64,000 nt of DNA from Pseudomonas sp. MAG733B (GTDB lineage: Bacteria; Pseudomonadota; Gammaproteobacteria; Pseudomonadales; Pseudomonadaceae): contig NZ_CP145732.1 of assembly GCF_036884845.1 (NCBI RefSeq), positions 930,001 to 994,000 of the forward strand. The letters are read 5' to 3'. Shown piece by piece: positions 23,295 to 32,677 of this stretch; the first letter of the stretch is position 1; every line of letters begins with the position of its first letter. A program made the position numbers and the translations under genes. The notes beneath the pieces were generated by a model. It did no database searches, had not been told where the DNA came from, and was given only the letters and a program-made list of their open reading frames with translations.

Positions 23295-23834
23295 GTGAAA
23301 CTTTCACTGAAGGTGCTGACCTGTTTCGGCCTGCGCCCGATCACGGCAGGCCTGCTGATTTTGCCGGTGGGCTGCGCCGTTTTTGTCGTGTGGCAGGAGC
23401 GGCTTTTTCGTGAACAGTTCACCCGGGCATTACCGGCGATGGTCGCAGTTATCCCCGAGCCTGTCCGCGTGCCGCTGGATGCGACGGCGGTGGCAACGGT
23501 ATTTGGACTGACCACAGACGACACTCCCCGAACCAGCGCCGAGCCCTTGACGTTGCAGGCCAGTTTTGTCGTCAGCAATGGTTTGTCCAGAGCACTGCTG
23601 GCCGATGCTCAAGGTTCGCGTTTGTACCAGGTCGGCGAGCGGTTGCCCGGCGGCAGCGTTCTGCGTCGCGTCGAGGCCAGCCAAGTGATGCTGTGGAACA
23701 AGGGGCGCGAAGAACTATTGACCCTTCAATCGCCTGCCGCGCGTTTTCTGCGCCGATTCGAATCTCCAACCGAGCCTCAAACTCCCGTTGTATCAGCGCG
23801 TTATCTACGCCCGTTTTCCGGGCCGTCAGAGTGA
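23295..23834 (+). CDS. gspC: Type II secretion system inner-membrane protein GspC
   Basis: 179 residues from a GTG start. One membrane span at about 15-32 is followed by a periplasmic homology region (LQASFVVSNGLSRALL... VGERLPGGSVLRRVEASQVMLW) that contacts the N0 domain of the GspD secretin. There is no C-terminal PDZ domain, so this is a short GspC, and substrate selection may work differently from PDZ-containing forms. It is the first gene of gspC-M; a weak CGACC/GGGTCG hairpin lies in the gap after the LPMO gene. Confidence 0.85.
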   Translation: MKLSLKVLTCFGLRPITAGLLILPVGCAVFVVWQERLFREQFTRALPAMVAVIPEPVRVPLDATAVATVFGLTTDDTPRTSAEPLTLQASFVVSNGLSRALLADAQGSRLYQVGERLPGGSVLRRVEASQVMLWNKGREELLTLQSPAARFLRRFESPTEPQTPVVSARYLRPFSGPSE

Positions 23835-23841
23835 TCAGACC

Positions 23842-25770
23842 ATGAACAGCTTCACTGGCGCGCAGGCCTTGCGCTCCATGCTTCTTCTTGCCGTTCTGGC
23901 GACGGCAAGCTTTCCGGCTGCGCTGTCTGCAGCAGAAGAAAAATGGCAATTGGCGATGAACAACGCCGAGCTGCGCGACATCGTCGAGGAAATTTCCAGC
24001 ATTCTCGGGACCACCGTGGTGCTCGATCCCAGAGTCTCCGGGCGCATCACGGTCATGTCTCGGCAAGCCCTCGATCGAGAGGGTGTTCGTCGTTTGTTTT
24101 ACTCAGTGCTCGACGCCCATAACTTCACGGTGATCGACGAAGGTGACCGGATTCTGATCACGCCGGTGACCGAAGCCAAAACCCGCGCCGGCAACGGCCC
24201 GGCAAAAAACGCCACGCCTTCGCAGTTCGTCACCCGGGTCATCGAGCTGAATACCAGCAGCGCCACTGATATTGGCGGGCTGGTCAGGCCGCTGGTATCG
24301 GTTAATGGCTATGTCGGCCCGTCGGTGTCGGCCAATGCGCTGGTGGTCACCGACACGGCGGCTAATGTGCAACGAATCACTCAGGTGGTGCGCCAGCTGG
24401 ATTCGGGGCAGGGCAACATGCACGCCGTGGTTCAACTGCTCCACGCCCAGGCCAGCGATGTGGCCCCGGTGATGGAAGCCTCACTGGGCAAACGCAATGC
24501 CGACAGTACGATCCAGGTATTGGCTGACAGCAGAACCAATCGCTTGATCTTCATCGGCCCGCCCGCAGTTCGCCACCGCCTGGCCGAACTGGCTCGCGGC
24601 CTCGATATTCCGACCACGGTGACACCTGACAATGCCCGGGTGATCCGCCTGCGTCACAGCGATGCCAAGCAGTTGGCCGAGATTCTGGAAAGCATGGGGC
24701 AGGGCAGAAAATCGGCTCCGAGCCTTGGCAGCAGCAAAGACACTGCGGCCGGCGCTACCTTCATGATCAAGGCCGACGAAAGCCAAAATGCGCTGGTGCT
24801 GATCGCCGAGCCGGCGCAGGTGCGAACCATCGAAAGCATCGTGCGTCAGTTGGACCAGCCTCGTGCGCAGGTGCTGATCCATGCCGCCATCGTCGAGATT
24901 TCCGGGGACATCGCCGAAGCCGTTGGTGTGCAATGGGGCCTGAACACCGGCGACGCGAAAGGCTTCATCAACTTCCCCGGCACCGACATCCCGATCGTCG
25001 GCGGCCTGACATTTGACGAGAACAAGTCGGCGCCGGAAGGCGCACTGCTGCGGCTGGGCAGCGACCGTTTCGGCGCGTTGATTTCGGCGCTGGCCAGCAA
25101 CACCCACAGCAACCTGCTGTCCACGCCGAGCCTGTTGACCCTCGACAATCAGGAAGCGGAAATCATCGTCGGCCAGAACGTGCCGTTCAAAACCGGTTCC
25201 TACGCGACCAACAGCAGCGGTGCGGACAACCCGTTCACTACGGTCGAACGCAAGGACGTCGGCATCAGCCTGAAGATCAAGCCCTACATCAACGAAGGTT
25301 CGACGTTGCGCCTGGAGGTTGAGCAGGAAGTTTCGGACATTGCGCCGTCGGTTTCCGGTATCGATTCCTCCGACCTGATCACCAACAAGCGCGCGCTCAA
25401 GAGCACCATTCTGGCCGACGACGGCGAAATCATTGTCATCGGCGGCTTGATCCGGGACAGCGTGCGCTCGCAAAAAAGCGGCGTGCCGTTGCTGCGCGAC
25501 ATTCCCTACCTCGGCGCGCTGTTTCGCTGGACCCGCGACACCCAAACGAAAAGCAATCTGATGGTGTTCTTGCGGCCGACCATCGTGCGCAGCAAGGAAG
25601 ACCTGGTCGACGTCAGCCAGCAGCGTTACAACGCGCTACGCGATTTGAGTCAGCAGGGCGCGGCGGGCAACAACTCGTTGCTGCTGCCAGCGGATGCACG
25701 CCGGTTGTTCGAGCCGGGTTCCGATGCGCCGGTGTTTGATCTGCGCCAGCCAATGCCCCATACGCCATGA
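23842..25770 (+). CDS. gspD: Type II secretion system secretin GspD
   Basis: 642 residues forming the outer-membrane channel of the T2SS. The signal peptide ends near Ala30. The N0 domain (WQLAMNNAELRDIVEEIS), the N1-N3 repeats (VIRLRHSDAKQLAEIL and related) and the secretin core with LLSTPSLLTLDNQEAEIIVG and the C-terminal SNLMVFLRPTI are all present. No pilotin gene is nearby. It starts seven bases after gspC and overlaps gspE by ATGA. Confidence 0.96.
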   Translation: MNSFTGAQALRSMLLLAVLATASFPAALSAAEEKWQLAMNNAELRDIVEEISSILGTTVVLDPRVSGRITVMSRQALDREGVRRLFYSVLDAHNFTVIDEGDRILITPVTEAKTRAGNGPAKNATPSQFVTRVIELNTSSATDIGGLVRPLVSVNGYVGPSVSANALVVTDTAANVQRITQVVRQLDSGQGNMHAVVQLLHAQASDVAPVMEASLGKRNADSTIQVLADSRTNRLIFIGPPAVRHRLAELARGLDIPTTVTPDNARVIRLRHSDAKQLAEILESMGQGRKSAPSLGSSKDTAAGATFMIKADESQNALVLIAEPAQVRTIESIVRQLDQPRAQVLIHAAIVEISGDIAEAVGVQWGLNTGDAKGFINFPGTDIPIVGGLTFDENKSAPEGALLRLGSDRFGALISALASNTHSNLLSTPSLLTLDNQEAEIIVGQNVPFKTGSYATNSSGADNPFTTVERKDVGISLKIKPYINEGSTLRLEVEQEVSDIAPSVSGIDSSDLITNKRALKSTILADDGEIIVIGGLIRDSVRSQKSGVPLLRDIPYLGALFRWTRDTQTKSNLMVFLRPTIVRSKEDLVDVSQQRYNALRDLSQQGAAGNNSLLLPADARRLFEPGSDAPVFDLRQPMPHTP

Positions 25771-27248
25771 ACCACACGACCGTTTTTTACGAGCCACTGC
25801 CCTTCGGTTTCGCCCGGCGTTTCGGCGTGCTACTGGAGTGCGAGGGCGGGGATTGGAGCCTGGCGATGCGCGCCGATACGCCGCTCACGGCTCTGGCCGA
25901 AGCGCATCGGGTGTGCGGCCGGGCGCTGCCGTTGCGGCTGCTGTCAGCGGACGTGTTTGCCACGCGACTGGCCGCAGCCTACCGCGAAGGGCAGAGCGCC
26001 GCCGAACAGGTCGCTCAAGGGCTGGACGAAGAACTGGACCTGCTCAGCCTGGTGGATCAGGTGCCGCAAACCGCGGATCTGCTGGAGCAGCAGGGCGATG
26101 CGCCGATCATCCGCTTGATCAATGCGCTACTCAGCGAAGCCGTGCGTGAACAGGCCTCGGACGTGCACCTGGAAACCTTCGAGCAATACCTGTCGGTGCG
26201 CATGCGGGTCGATGGGCAATTGCGCGAAATGCTTCGGCCACGGCGTGAATTGGCGACGCTGCTGGTGTCGCGAATCAAGGTCATGGCGCGGCTGGATATC
26301 GCTGAAAAACGTGTGCCCCAGGATGGTCGGATAGCCCTGCGGTTGGCCGGGCATGAAGTCGACGTGCGGGTCTCGACCTTGCCCTCGGCTCACGGCGAAC
26401 GAGTGGTCTTGCGCCTGCTCGATAAACAGGCCGGACGCCTGGAGTTGCAACGTCTGGGCATGCCGGAAGACACCCTCGCGGACCTGCGCCAACTCCTGGG
26501 CAAACCCCACGGCATTCTGCTGGTCACCGGCCCGACGGGTTCCGGCAAGACCACCAGTCTGTACGCCGCGCTGAGCAGCCTGAACGACCAGACCCGCAAC
26601 ATCCTGACGGTCGAAGACCCCATCGAATATCACTTGCCCGGCGTCGGGCAGATGCCGGTCAACCCGAAAGTCGACATGACTTTCGCCCGGGGTTTGCGGG
26701 CGATTCTGCGTCAGGACCCGGACGTGGTGATGGTCGGTGAGATCCGTGACCGCGAGACCGCGGAAATCGCCGTGCAGGCTTCGTTGACCGGCCATCTGGT
26801 GCTGTCGACGTTGCACACCAACAGCGCGGTTGGTGCGGTGACGCGTCTGGTGGACATGGGGGTGGATGCGTATCTGTTGGCATCGTCGCTGGTGGGCGTT
26901 TTGGCCCAGCGGTTGTTGCGTACTTTGTGCCCGCATTGCAAGGCACCGTACAGCGCTGGTGCGGCTGCCTGCCAGCGTCTGGGGCTCGACACTGGCGCGT
27001 CGTTGCAACTGTTCAGAGCGGTGGGTTGCGAACAGTGTCAGCACGGTTATCGCGGGCGGATCGGGATCTATGAATTGATCAGCGTGACGCCGGCCATCTC
27101 GGCGCTGATTCATCAGGGCGCCGGTGAGCAGGCATTGACCGCCGAGGCACGCAAGGTGTCGCGCAGCCTGTTTCAGGACGGCCGGCAACGGGTGATCGAC
27201 GGGCAGACCAGCCTCGACGAGTTGCTGCGCGTGACGCGGGAGGACTGA
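25767..27248 (+). CDS. gspE: Type II secretion system ATPase GspE
   Basis: 493 residues, the cytoplasmic hexameric ATPase that powers pseudopilus assembly. Walker A GPTGSGKTTS lies near residue 255. The Asp box (VEDPIEY), Walker B (VGEIRDRETAEIA) and His box (TGHLVLSTLHTNSA) follow in order. The zinc-binding tetracysteine CPHC...CEQC is present near 390-420, as in GspE rather than PilT. Its start overlaps the gspD stop. Confidence 0.97.
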   Translation: MNHTTVFYEPLPFGFARRFGVLLECEGGDWSLAMRADTPLTALAEAHRVCGRALPLRLLSADVFATRLAAAYREGQSAAEQVAQGLDEELDLLSLVDQVPQTADLLEQQGDAPIIRLINALLSEAVREQASDVHLETFEQYLSVRMRVDGQLREMLRPRRELATLLVSRIKVMARLDIAEKRVPQDGRIALRLAGHEVDVRVSTLPSAHGERVVLRLLDKQAGRLELQRLGMPEDTLADLRQLLGKPHGILLVTGPTGSGKTTSLYAALSSLNDQTRNILTVEDPIEYHLPGVGQMPVNPKVDMTFARGLRAILRQDPDVVMVGEIRDRETAEIAVQASLTGHLVLSTLHTNSAVGAVTRLVDMGVDAYLLASSLVGVLAQRLLRTLCPHCKAPYSAGAAACQRLGLDTGASLQLFRAVGCEQCQHGYRGRIGIYELISVTPAISALIHQGAGEQALTAEARKVSRSLFQDGRQRVIDGQTSLDELLRVTRED

Positions 27249-27251
27249 GGC

Positions 27252-28460
27252 ATGCCGACATTCGACTATCGCGCTGACGATGCTCAGGGTCGCCGGTGCA
27301 AGGGACAGCTGGAGGCCGACAGCGACCGTCATGCGCGGCAACTACTGCGTGAACGCGGCTTTTGGCCGCGCAGCGTGAGTGCGGTCCAGATCGCGGATGG
27401 TGTGAATGCACCGCGTGGCACCGGACGGTTGAGTGCCGCCGATCTGGCGCTGCTGACGTTGCAATTGTCGACGCTGGTACAGGCCGGTTTGCCGTTGGAG
27501 GAGGCGCTTGATGCCGTGGCAAAACAAAGTGCCAAACGGCGGGTCGCGGGCCTGCTGTCGGCGGTCAGAAGCCGGGTGATGGAAGGGCATGCTCTCGCCA
27601 CGGCATTGGCGCAGTTTCCCAAGGCGTTCCCGGAGTTGTTCCGCGCCACCGTGGCTGCCGGGGAACGTTCCGGGCATCTGGGCCATGTGCTGGAACAACT
27701 GGCCGCCTACACCCAGGCCCGCCAGGCGTCACGGCAAAAGATCCAGATGGCCTTGGTGTATCCGCTGATCCTGATGCTGACCAGCGTGGTGATCGTCGGT
27801 TTTCTGCTCGGTTACGTGCTGCCGGACGTGGTGAAAATTTTCGTCGACAGCGGCCAGCCATTGCCGTGGTTGACCCGGGCGTTGATCAGCGCCAGTGACG
27901 GCCTGCGCAACCATGGTCTGTTGCTGCTCGGCGCGTTGGCGATGGTGGTTGGCCTTTGGCGCTGGAGTTTGCGTCAGCCGGTCTGGCGGCTGCGTTGGCA
28001 TCGTCTGGTGCTCGATGTGCCGGTCTTTGGTGAAGTGCTGCGGGCGATGGAAGCCGCACGTTTCGCCAGCACCCTGGCGATCCTCGGCAAAAGTGCGGTG
28101 CCTTTGGTAGACGCGCTGGAGATCGCCGCCGCCGTGATAGGCAACCTGACCATTCGCGCGCGTATGGCCGATGTCGCCCGCTCGGTCCGCGAAGGGGGAA
28201 CCCTGACCCGTGGCCTGGAACTCGGCGGCGACATTCCGCCGATGATGCTGCACATGATCGCCAGCGGCGAACGCGCCGGTGAGCTCGACCGGATGCTGGC
28301 CCGCGCCGCCGAGCAACAGGAAAGCAGCCTGGCCGCGCGTATCGCCCTGGTGGTGAGCCTGTTCGAGCCCGCCATGCTGGTGCTGATGGGCGGCGTGGTG
28401 CTGCTGATCGTCCTGGCCATCCTGCTTCCGATTCTCAGCCTCAACCAATTGGTGAATTGA
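27252..28460 (+). CDS. gspF: Type II secretion system inner-membrane platform protein GspF
   Basis: 402 residues. Two cytoplasmic GspF domains (QLSTLVQAGLPLEEAL and AARFASTLAILGKSAVPLVDALE) each precede membrane segments, near 165-190, 220-238 and 375-398. It forms the inner-membrane platform on which GspE acts. It lies three bases after gspE. Confidence 0.96.
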   Translation: MPTFDYRADDAQGRRCKGQLEADSDRHARQLLRERGFWPRSVSAVQIADGVNAPRGTGRLSAADLALLTLQLSTLVQAGLPLEEALDAVAKQSAKRRVAGLLSAVRSRVMEGHALATALAQFPKAFPELFRATVAAGERSGHLGHVLEQLAAYTQARQASRQKIQMALVYPLILMLTSVVIVGFLLGYVLPDVVKIFVDSGQPLPWLTRALISASDGLRNHGLLLLGALAMVVGLWRWSLRQPVWRLRWHRLVLDVPVFGEVLRAMEAARFASTLAILGKSAVPLVDALEIAAAVIGNLTIRARMADVARSVREGGTLTRGLELGGDIPPMMLHMIASGERAGELDRMLARAAEQQESSLAARIALVVSLFEPAMLVLMGGVVLLIVLAILLPILSLNQLVN

Positions 28461-28463
28461 CCC

Positions 28464-28913
28464 ATGAACACTCCCCGTCGCAGAACGTCCCAACGCGGTT
28501 TTACCCTGATTGAAATCATGGTGGTGGTGGTCATCATCGGCATTTTGGGGGCCATCGTGGTGCCGCAATTCATGAGCCGCCCCGACCAGGCTAAGGTCAC
28601 CGCCGCCAAAGTCGACATCCAGGCCATCTCTACTGCGCTGGAGATGTATCGCCTCGACAACTTCCATTACCCCTCGACGCAACAGGGGCTGGAAGCCTTG
28701 AACAAACGCCCGTCCGGCCTGCCGGCGGCGCGGAGCTGGAACCCCAACGGCTACCTGAAAAGCCTGCCCGTGGACCCATGGAACACACCCTATCAATACC
28801 TCAATCCCGGCGTGAAATCGGCCGATGGCAGCTACGACTTGTATTCCCTCGGCTCCGACGGCGTGGTGGGCGGCGAAGGGCATGCGGCCGACATCGGCAA
28901 CTGGGGCGGTTGA
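28464..28913 (+). CDS. gspG: Type II secretion major pseudopilin GspG
   Basis: 149 residues. The prepilin peptidase site is RG/FTLIEIMVVVVIIGILG with Glu at +5. The C-terminal calcium-binding loop region ends in DIGNW, as in other GspG proteins. It polymerises into the pseudopilus that pushes substrate through GspD. A prepilin peptidase (GspO/PilD) is not encoded in this operon. Confidence 0.97.
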   Translation: MNTPRRRTSQRGFTLIEIMVVVVIIGILGAIVVPQFMSRPDQAKVTAAKVDIQAISTALEMYRLDNFHYPSTQQGLEALNKRPSGLPAARSWNPNGYLKSLPVDPWNTPYQYLNPGVKSADGSYDLYSLGSDGVVGGEGHAADIGNWGG

Positions 28914-28916
28914 TTC

Positions 28917-29384
28917 ATGCGGTGTCGTTGTCGGGGGTTTACCTTGCTGGAACTGATGATCGTGATCGTGTTGATCGGCGTGCTGGTGGGCATGGTGAGT
29001 TTTGCCACCGGCATGAATCCTGCCCAACAGGCCCGACAAGAAGCAGCTGCTCTCGCCGGGGTGATTCGACAGTTACGTGAACGGGCGGTGCTTGAAGGCC
29101 AGGAATACGGCGTGCGATTGAGTGTCGACGGCTACCGGGCGATGCGCCTGGATGTGCGTGGCTGGGAGTCGCTCACGGCCCTTTATCGATGGCCCGATCA
29201 CCTGCGGCTGCGTCTGAAGCACGATGGCTATTCCGTGACACTGGGCGCTGACGCAGGCCCGCCTCAGTTGCTGATGCTCAGCAGTGATGAAACCAGCACC
29301 TTCACGCTGACGTTCGAGACCCGGGACAGGATCTGGTCGAGCCTGTCCGCCGATGGCATCGGCGAGGTGGTGATCGATGGTTAG
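28917..29384 (+). CDS. gspH: Type II secretion minor pseudopilin GspH
   Basis: 155 residues with the prepilin cleavage site RG/FTLLELMIVIVLIG and Glu at +5, then a beta-rich C-terminal GspH/FimT-like domain. It overlaps gspI by eight bases. It is probably part of the pseudopilus tip or shaft. Confidence 0.92.
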   Translation: MRCRCRGFTLLELMIVIVLIGVLVGMVSFATGMNPAQQARQEAAALAGVIRQLRERAVLEGQEYGVRLSVDGYRAMRLDVRGWESLTALYRWPDHLRLRLKHDGYSVTLGADAGPPQLLMLSSDETSTFTLTFETRDRIWSSLSADGIGEVVIDG

Positions 29385-29760
29385 GCTGCAACGCACGCCC
29401 CAGATGGCCGGCTTCACCCTGCTGGAAATCATGGTGGCGCTGGCGATTTTCGCGACCCTGGCGACCGCTGTGTTGTCCGCCAGCCAATACGTGCTGAAGC
29501 AGTCTGTTGCCGTCGAGGAGCGACTATTCGCGGCGTGGGTGGCCGACAACCAATTGAACGAGTTGCGCCTGCAATCTGCTCCAGCCGATGGGCAATCGCA
29601 ATACGCTGTGCACATGGCAGGTCGTGATTGGCTGCTGCGTGAGCGTATCAGTGCCACCCCTGAGCCGCGTTTGCAAAAAGTCGAGATGGAGGTCAGCCTG
29701 GCCAATCGCGACCAGCCCCTGCACCGCGCCAGCGGCTGGATACTCAACTCCGATGAATAG
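29377..29760 (+). CDS. gspI: Type II secretion minor pseudopilin GspI
   Basis: 127 residues with cleavage site AG/FTLLEIMVALAIFA and Glu at +5. VADNQLNELRLQ matches the conserved GspI body. It joins GspJ and GspK in the pseudopilus tip complex. Overlaps gspH and gspJ by eight bases each. Confidence 0.93.
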   Translation: MVRLQRTPQMAGFTLLEIMVALAIFATLATAVLSASQYVLKQSVAVEERLFAAWVADNQLNELRLQSAPADGQSQYAVHMAGRDWLLRERISATPEPRLQKVEMEVSLANRDQPLHRASGWILNSDE

Positions 29761-30295
29761 GCAAACCGGTTTCACCTTGCTGGAGCTGGTGATCGCCATT
29801 GCGATATTCGCCTTGCTGGGACTGGCCAGCTGGACGCTGTTCGAAGGCGTGATGCGCGTGCAACAAGGCAGCATGGCCCACGAACGTGAATTCAGAAACC
29901 TGCAACGTGCCATCGCGGTGGTCGAACGCGACTTGCTGCAGATCACGGAACAGGCACTCGTGTTGGAGCAGGCACAGCTGCAATGGCAACGCGGTAATTG
30001 GCGCAACCCGCTGGACCTGCCGCGTAGCGAGCGACAAACGCTGACCTATCGTCTCGACAACGGTGTGCTATGGCGAGACAGCCGGGCAGAAGGCTCGCCA
30101 ATCGTGCAGCGGCAAAAACTGCTCGACGATGTTCGCGACTTGCGCTGGCGGCTGTTTGACGGTCGCACGGGTTGGCGTAGCGACTCGCCGACCGGGCAGA
30201 ACACGCAGGCACCGCTGGCGGTGGAGATGCAGTTGTCGGCGGGACGTTACCAGGCAATTCGCCGGGTGATTTTGCTGCCAGGGGCGCTGCTATGA
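29753..30295 (+). CDS. gspJ: Type II secretion minor pseudopilin GspJ
   Basis: 180 residues from the ATG at 29753, which sits inside the end of gspI. The cleavage site is TG/FTLLELVIAIAIFALLG with Glu at +5. The longer C-terminal domain is typical of GspJ. A longer in-frame reading from 29588 is rejected because it would bury the prepilin leader. Confidence 0.93.
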   Translation: MNRQTGFTLLELVIAIAIFALLGLASWTLFEGVMRVQQGSMAHEREFRNLQRAIAVVERDLLQITEQALVLEQAQLQWQRGNWRNPLDLPRSERQTLTYRLDNGVLWRDSRAEGSPIVQRQKLLDDVRDLRWRLFDGRTGWRSDSPTGQNTQAPLAVEMQLSAGRYQAIRRVILLPGALL

Positions 30296-31122
30296 GAGCG
30301 CGCCAACGCGGTGTGGCGTTGGTCAGTGTGTTGCTGGTCATGAGCCTGGCGCTGTTGATCATCGGCGGGGTGCTGCGCAGTCATCGGCTGTTGCTGCAAA
30401 GCAGTGGGCAACAGCTACAGCAACTGCATCTGCGTCAACTCGGCATGGCCGGGGAAACCTGGGCTTTGTCATTGCTCAAGGCGCAGCAAAAAGACAGCGA
30501 CCGGATACCTGATCCGGCCCCGGACTTCGATGTGGAAGACGCGCAAATCCACATCAACATCGAGGACCTTGCCGGGCGCTTCAATCTCAATTCCCTGTTG
30601 ATTGAGGGGCAAACTGATCAGGTCACGCTCAAGCGCTGGGCGCGCTTGCTGGCGCTGCTTGAACTGCCGGATTTGCAACTGGAGCAAGTGGGCGCTTTGC
30701 GAGAGCTGAGTCAGTTGCGCCTGCTGCCCGGTGTTGACGGTGAACGCCTGCGTCGGCTGGAACCCTGGGTCGCGTTGTTGCCCGCAAGCGCCGCACTGAA
30801 CATCAACACGGCCCCGGCGCTGATTTTGCGCACACTCGATGGCATCGAAGCAGTCGAGACGGATGCCCTGTTGCGCCAGCGCTCAACGGCGCCATGGCCG
30901 AGCGTTCAGGCTTTTACCCAAGACCCGTTGTTATCCGGCAAGGGCTTGAGCAGCCACGGCTTGGGCATCGACAGCCGTTGGTACCGGATCACAGTTCAGG
31001 TGACGCAGGGGCAGCGCCGTCTGCGTTTGGCCACTGATGTCGAACGCGATGCCAAGACACGCCAATGGAACATCCTGCAACGACGCGTTCTGCCGTCGAA
31101 CAGCAACGAGATCGCGCAATGA
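30292..31122 (+). CDS. gspK: Type II secretion minor pseudopilin GspK
   Basis: 276 residues, the largest pseudopilin. The cleavage site RG/VALVSVLLVMSLALL lacks Glu at +5, which is normal for GspK at the pilus tip. The alpha-helical insert domain with NINTAPALIL follows. Overlaps gspJ and gspL by ATGA junctions. Confidence 0.94.
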   Translation: MRARQRGVALVSVLLVMSLALLIIGGVLRSHRLLLQSSGQQLQQLHLRQLGMAGETWALSLLKAQQKDSDRIPDPAPDFDVEDAQIHINIEDLAGRFNLNSLLIEGQTDQVTLKRWARLLALLELPDLQLEQVGALRELSQLRLLPGVDGERLRRLEPWVALLPASAALNINTAPALILRTLDGIEAVETDALLRQRSTAPWPSVQAFTQDPLLSGKGLSSHGLGIDSRWYRITVQVTQGQRRLRLATDVERDAKTRQWNILQRRVLPSNSNEIAQ

Positions 31123-32225
31123 AAAACTGGCTCTACCTGACGGCCGACGGCTTGGGCACCGTGACGTCCGACTGGCCCTGCTGCATGTGGTCACCGACCG
31201 GTCATCGACAGCGCATGCCACTGCAGCAAGCGGCGCAAGCGTTGAACGGGCAAGCAGTGGATCTGCTGTTGCCCATGGAACTATGCAGCTGGTTGCGCAG
31301 CGAACCGTGGCCTTCCCGGCGTCGACCCGATAGCCAAACCATTGCGTTCGCGGTTGAGGAACAATTGAGCGAACCACTGGAGAAGCTGCACCTATGCGTC
31401 GGCGCTCGCGATGCGCAGGGACGCTATCCGGTAGTGGTGATTGATCGAAAGCGATTTGCGAGCGTGCTTGAATTGTTGGCCGGGGCGGGCATTGAAGTAC
31501 GCTCGGTTTACGTCGATGCCGATGTGTTGCCATCCGGTCAGCCGTTAGCTGTCTGGTGGTTCGGTCGATGGCTGCTGGGTGGCGGGTTATCCGCGCGCCT
31601 GACGCTGATGGAAGACGAGGTGGCCTTGCTCAGGCCGGGCTTGTCGCAGGATATCCAGTGGCGCGACGAGCGTCAGGACACTGTCGGGTCCGACCAGTGG
31701 CTCAACGGTACTCACGAGCACGCAATCGATCTGTTGCAAGGTGATTTTGCCCCCCGCCGAAAACGCCTGCCGTGGCGCCTCGGTGGCATGGCGATGTTGA
31801 TGGTGTTGCTGCTGACTTGGGGAGCGAGTGAAACGCGCATCCGATTTCTCGAACATGAAAGTCGTCAGCTTTACAGCCGCAGCGAGCAACAGTTCAAGAC
31901 GCTCTACCCGGAGCAGACCCGCATCGTTGATCTCGCGGCGCAACTCAAAACCCTGCAAAGCCAAGGTTCGGAGCCGCAGGGCGGTCGTATCGCCGGTTTG
32001 GTCAACCTGGTCGAGCATGTCATCGGCGCCAGCAACGTCGAGGTCCAGCGCATCGAATTTCGTGAAGGCGATGGCTGGAAAATCCAGCTGACCGCCAATA
32101 GTTTTGCCGAGCTGGAACTGCTGCGTGAACGTGGACGACAGCAAGGCATCGCAGTGCGGCTCGACAGCTCTAACAAGGACCGCGACCGAGTGCAGGCAAC
32201 CCTGTCCGTGGAGCAAGGCACATGA
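31119..32225 (+). CDS. gspL: Type II secretion inner-membrane protein GspL
   Basis: 368 residues. The cytoplasmic actin-like domain that recruits GspE occupies about 1-220. One membrane span (AMLMVLLLTWGAS) lies near 240, and a periplasmic ferredoxin-like domain follows. The ATG at 31119 overlaps the gspK stop; an earlier in-frame start would add unrelated residues. Confidence 0.9.
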   Translation: MKNWLYLTADGLGTVTSDWPCCMWSPTGHRQRMPLQQAAQALNGQAVDLLLPMELCSWLRSEPWPSRRRPDSQTIAFAVEEQLSEPLEKLHLCVGARDAQGRYPVVVIDRKRFASVLELLAGAGIEVRSVYVDADVLPSGQPLAVWWFGRWLLGGGLSARLTLMEDEVALLRPGLSQDIQWRDERQDTVGSDQWLNGTHEHAIDLLQGDFAPRRKRLPWRLGGMAMLMVLLLTWGASETRIRFLEHESRQLYSRSEQQFKTLYPEQTRIVDLAAQLKTLQSQGSEPQGGRIAGLVNLVEHVIGASNVEVQRIEFREGDGWKIQLTANSFAELELLRERGRQQGIAVRLDSSNKDRDRVQATLSVEQGT

Positions 32226-32677
32226 AGTTGATGGAATTGAAATCGGTGGTCGTGAAGTTTCAGCGTCTGTCCCTGCGCGAGCAGCGACTGCTGCTGGCGC
32301 TGGGTGTTTTTGTTCTGAGCGTTATGGCATTCGCGCTGATCTGGCAGCCGACGCAACAACGGTTGGCGACAGCCGAGCGCCAATATCAGCAGCAACTGGC
32401 ACTGGCCGCGCAACTGCAACAGGCGCGACCGCGCAGCCATATTCCGCATCCGGTCGACCAGCCACTGTCATTGCGTATCAGCGAAAGCGTACTAACGGCG
32501 GGACTTGAACTGCATCAGATGGACAGCGACAACGAACTGCTGCGCCTGACCCTCAGCGGCGACGCCATGGCATTGCTGCCATGGCTGGACCGTATTGAAA
32601 GCGAGGGCATTGCCCTGCAATCACTGACCCTGGAAAAACGTGACGCGGTGCTGGAGGCGCGGGTGGTGCTCAGATAG
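32222..32677 (+). CDS. gspM: Type II secretion inner-membrane protein GspM
   Basis: 151 residues with one membrane span near 28-45 and a periplasmic ferredoxin-like domain; partner of GspL. It is the last gene of the operon and overlaps gspL by ATGA. Its last eight bases overlap the end of the convergent MFS gene, and no terminator is visible between them. Confidence 0.9.
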   Translation: MKLMELKSVVVKFQRLSLREQRLLLALGVFVLSVMAFALIWQPTQQRLATAERQYQQQLALAAQLQQARPRSHIPHPVDQPLSLRISESVLTAGLELHQMDSDNELLRLTLSGDAMALLPWLDRIESEGIALQSLTLEKRDAVLEARVVLR

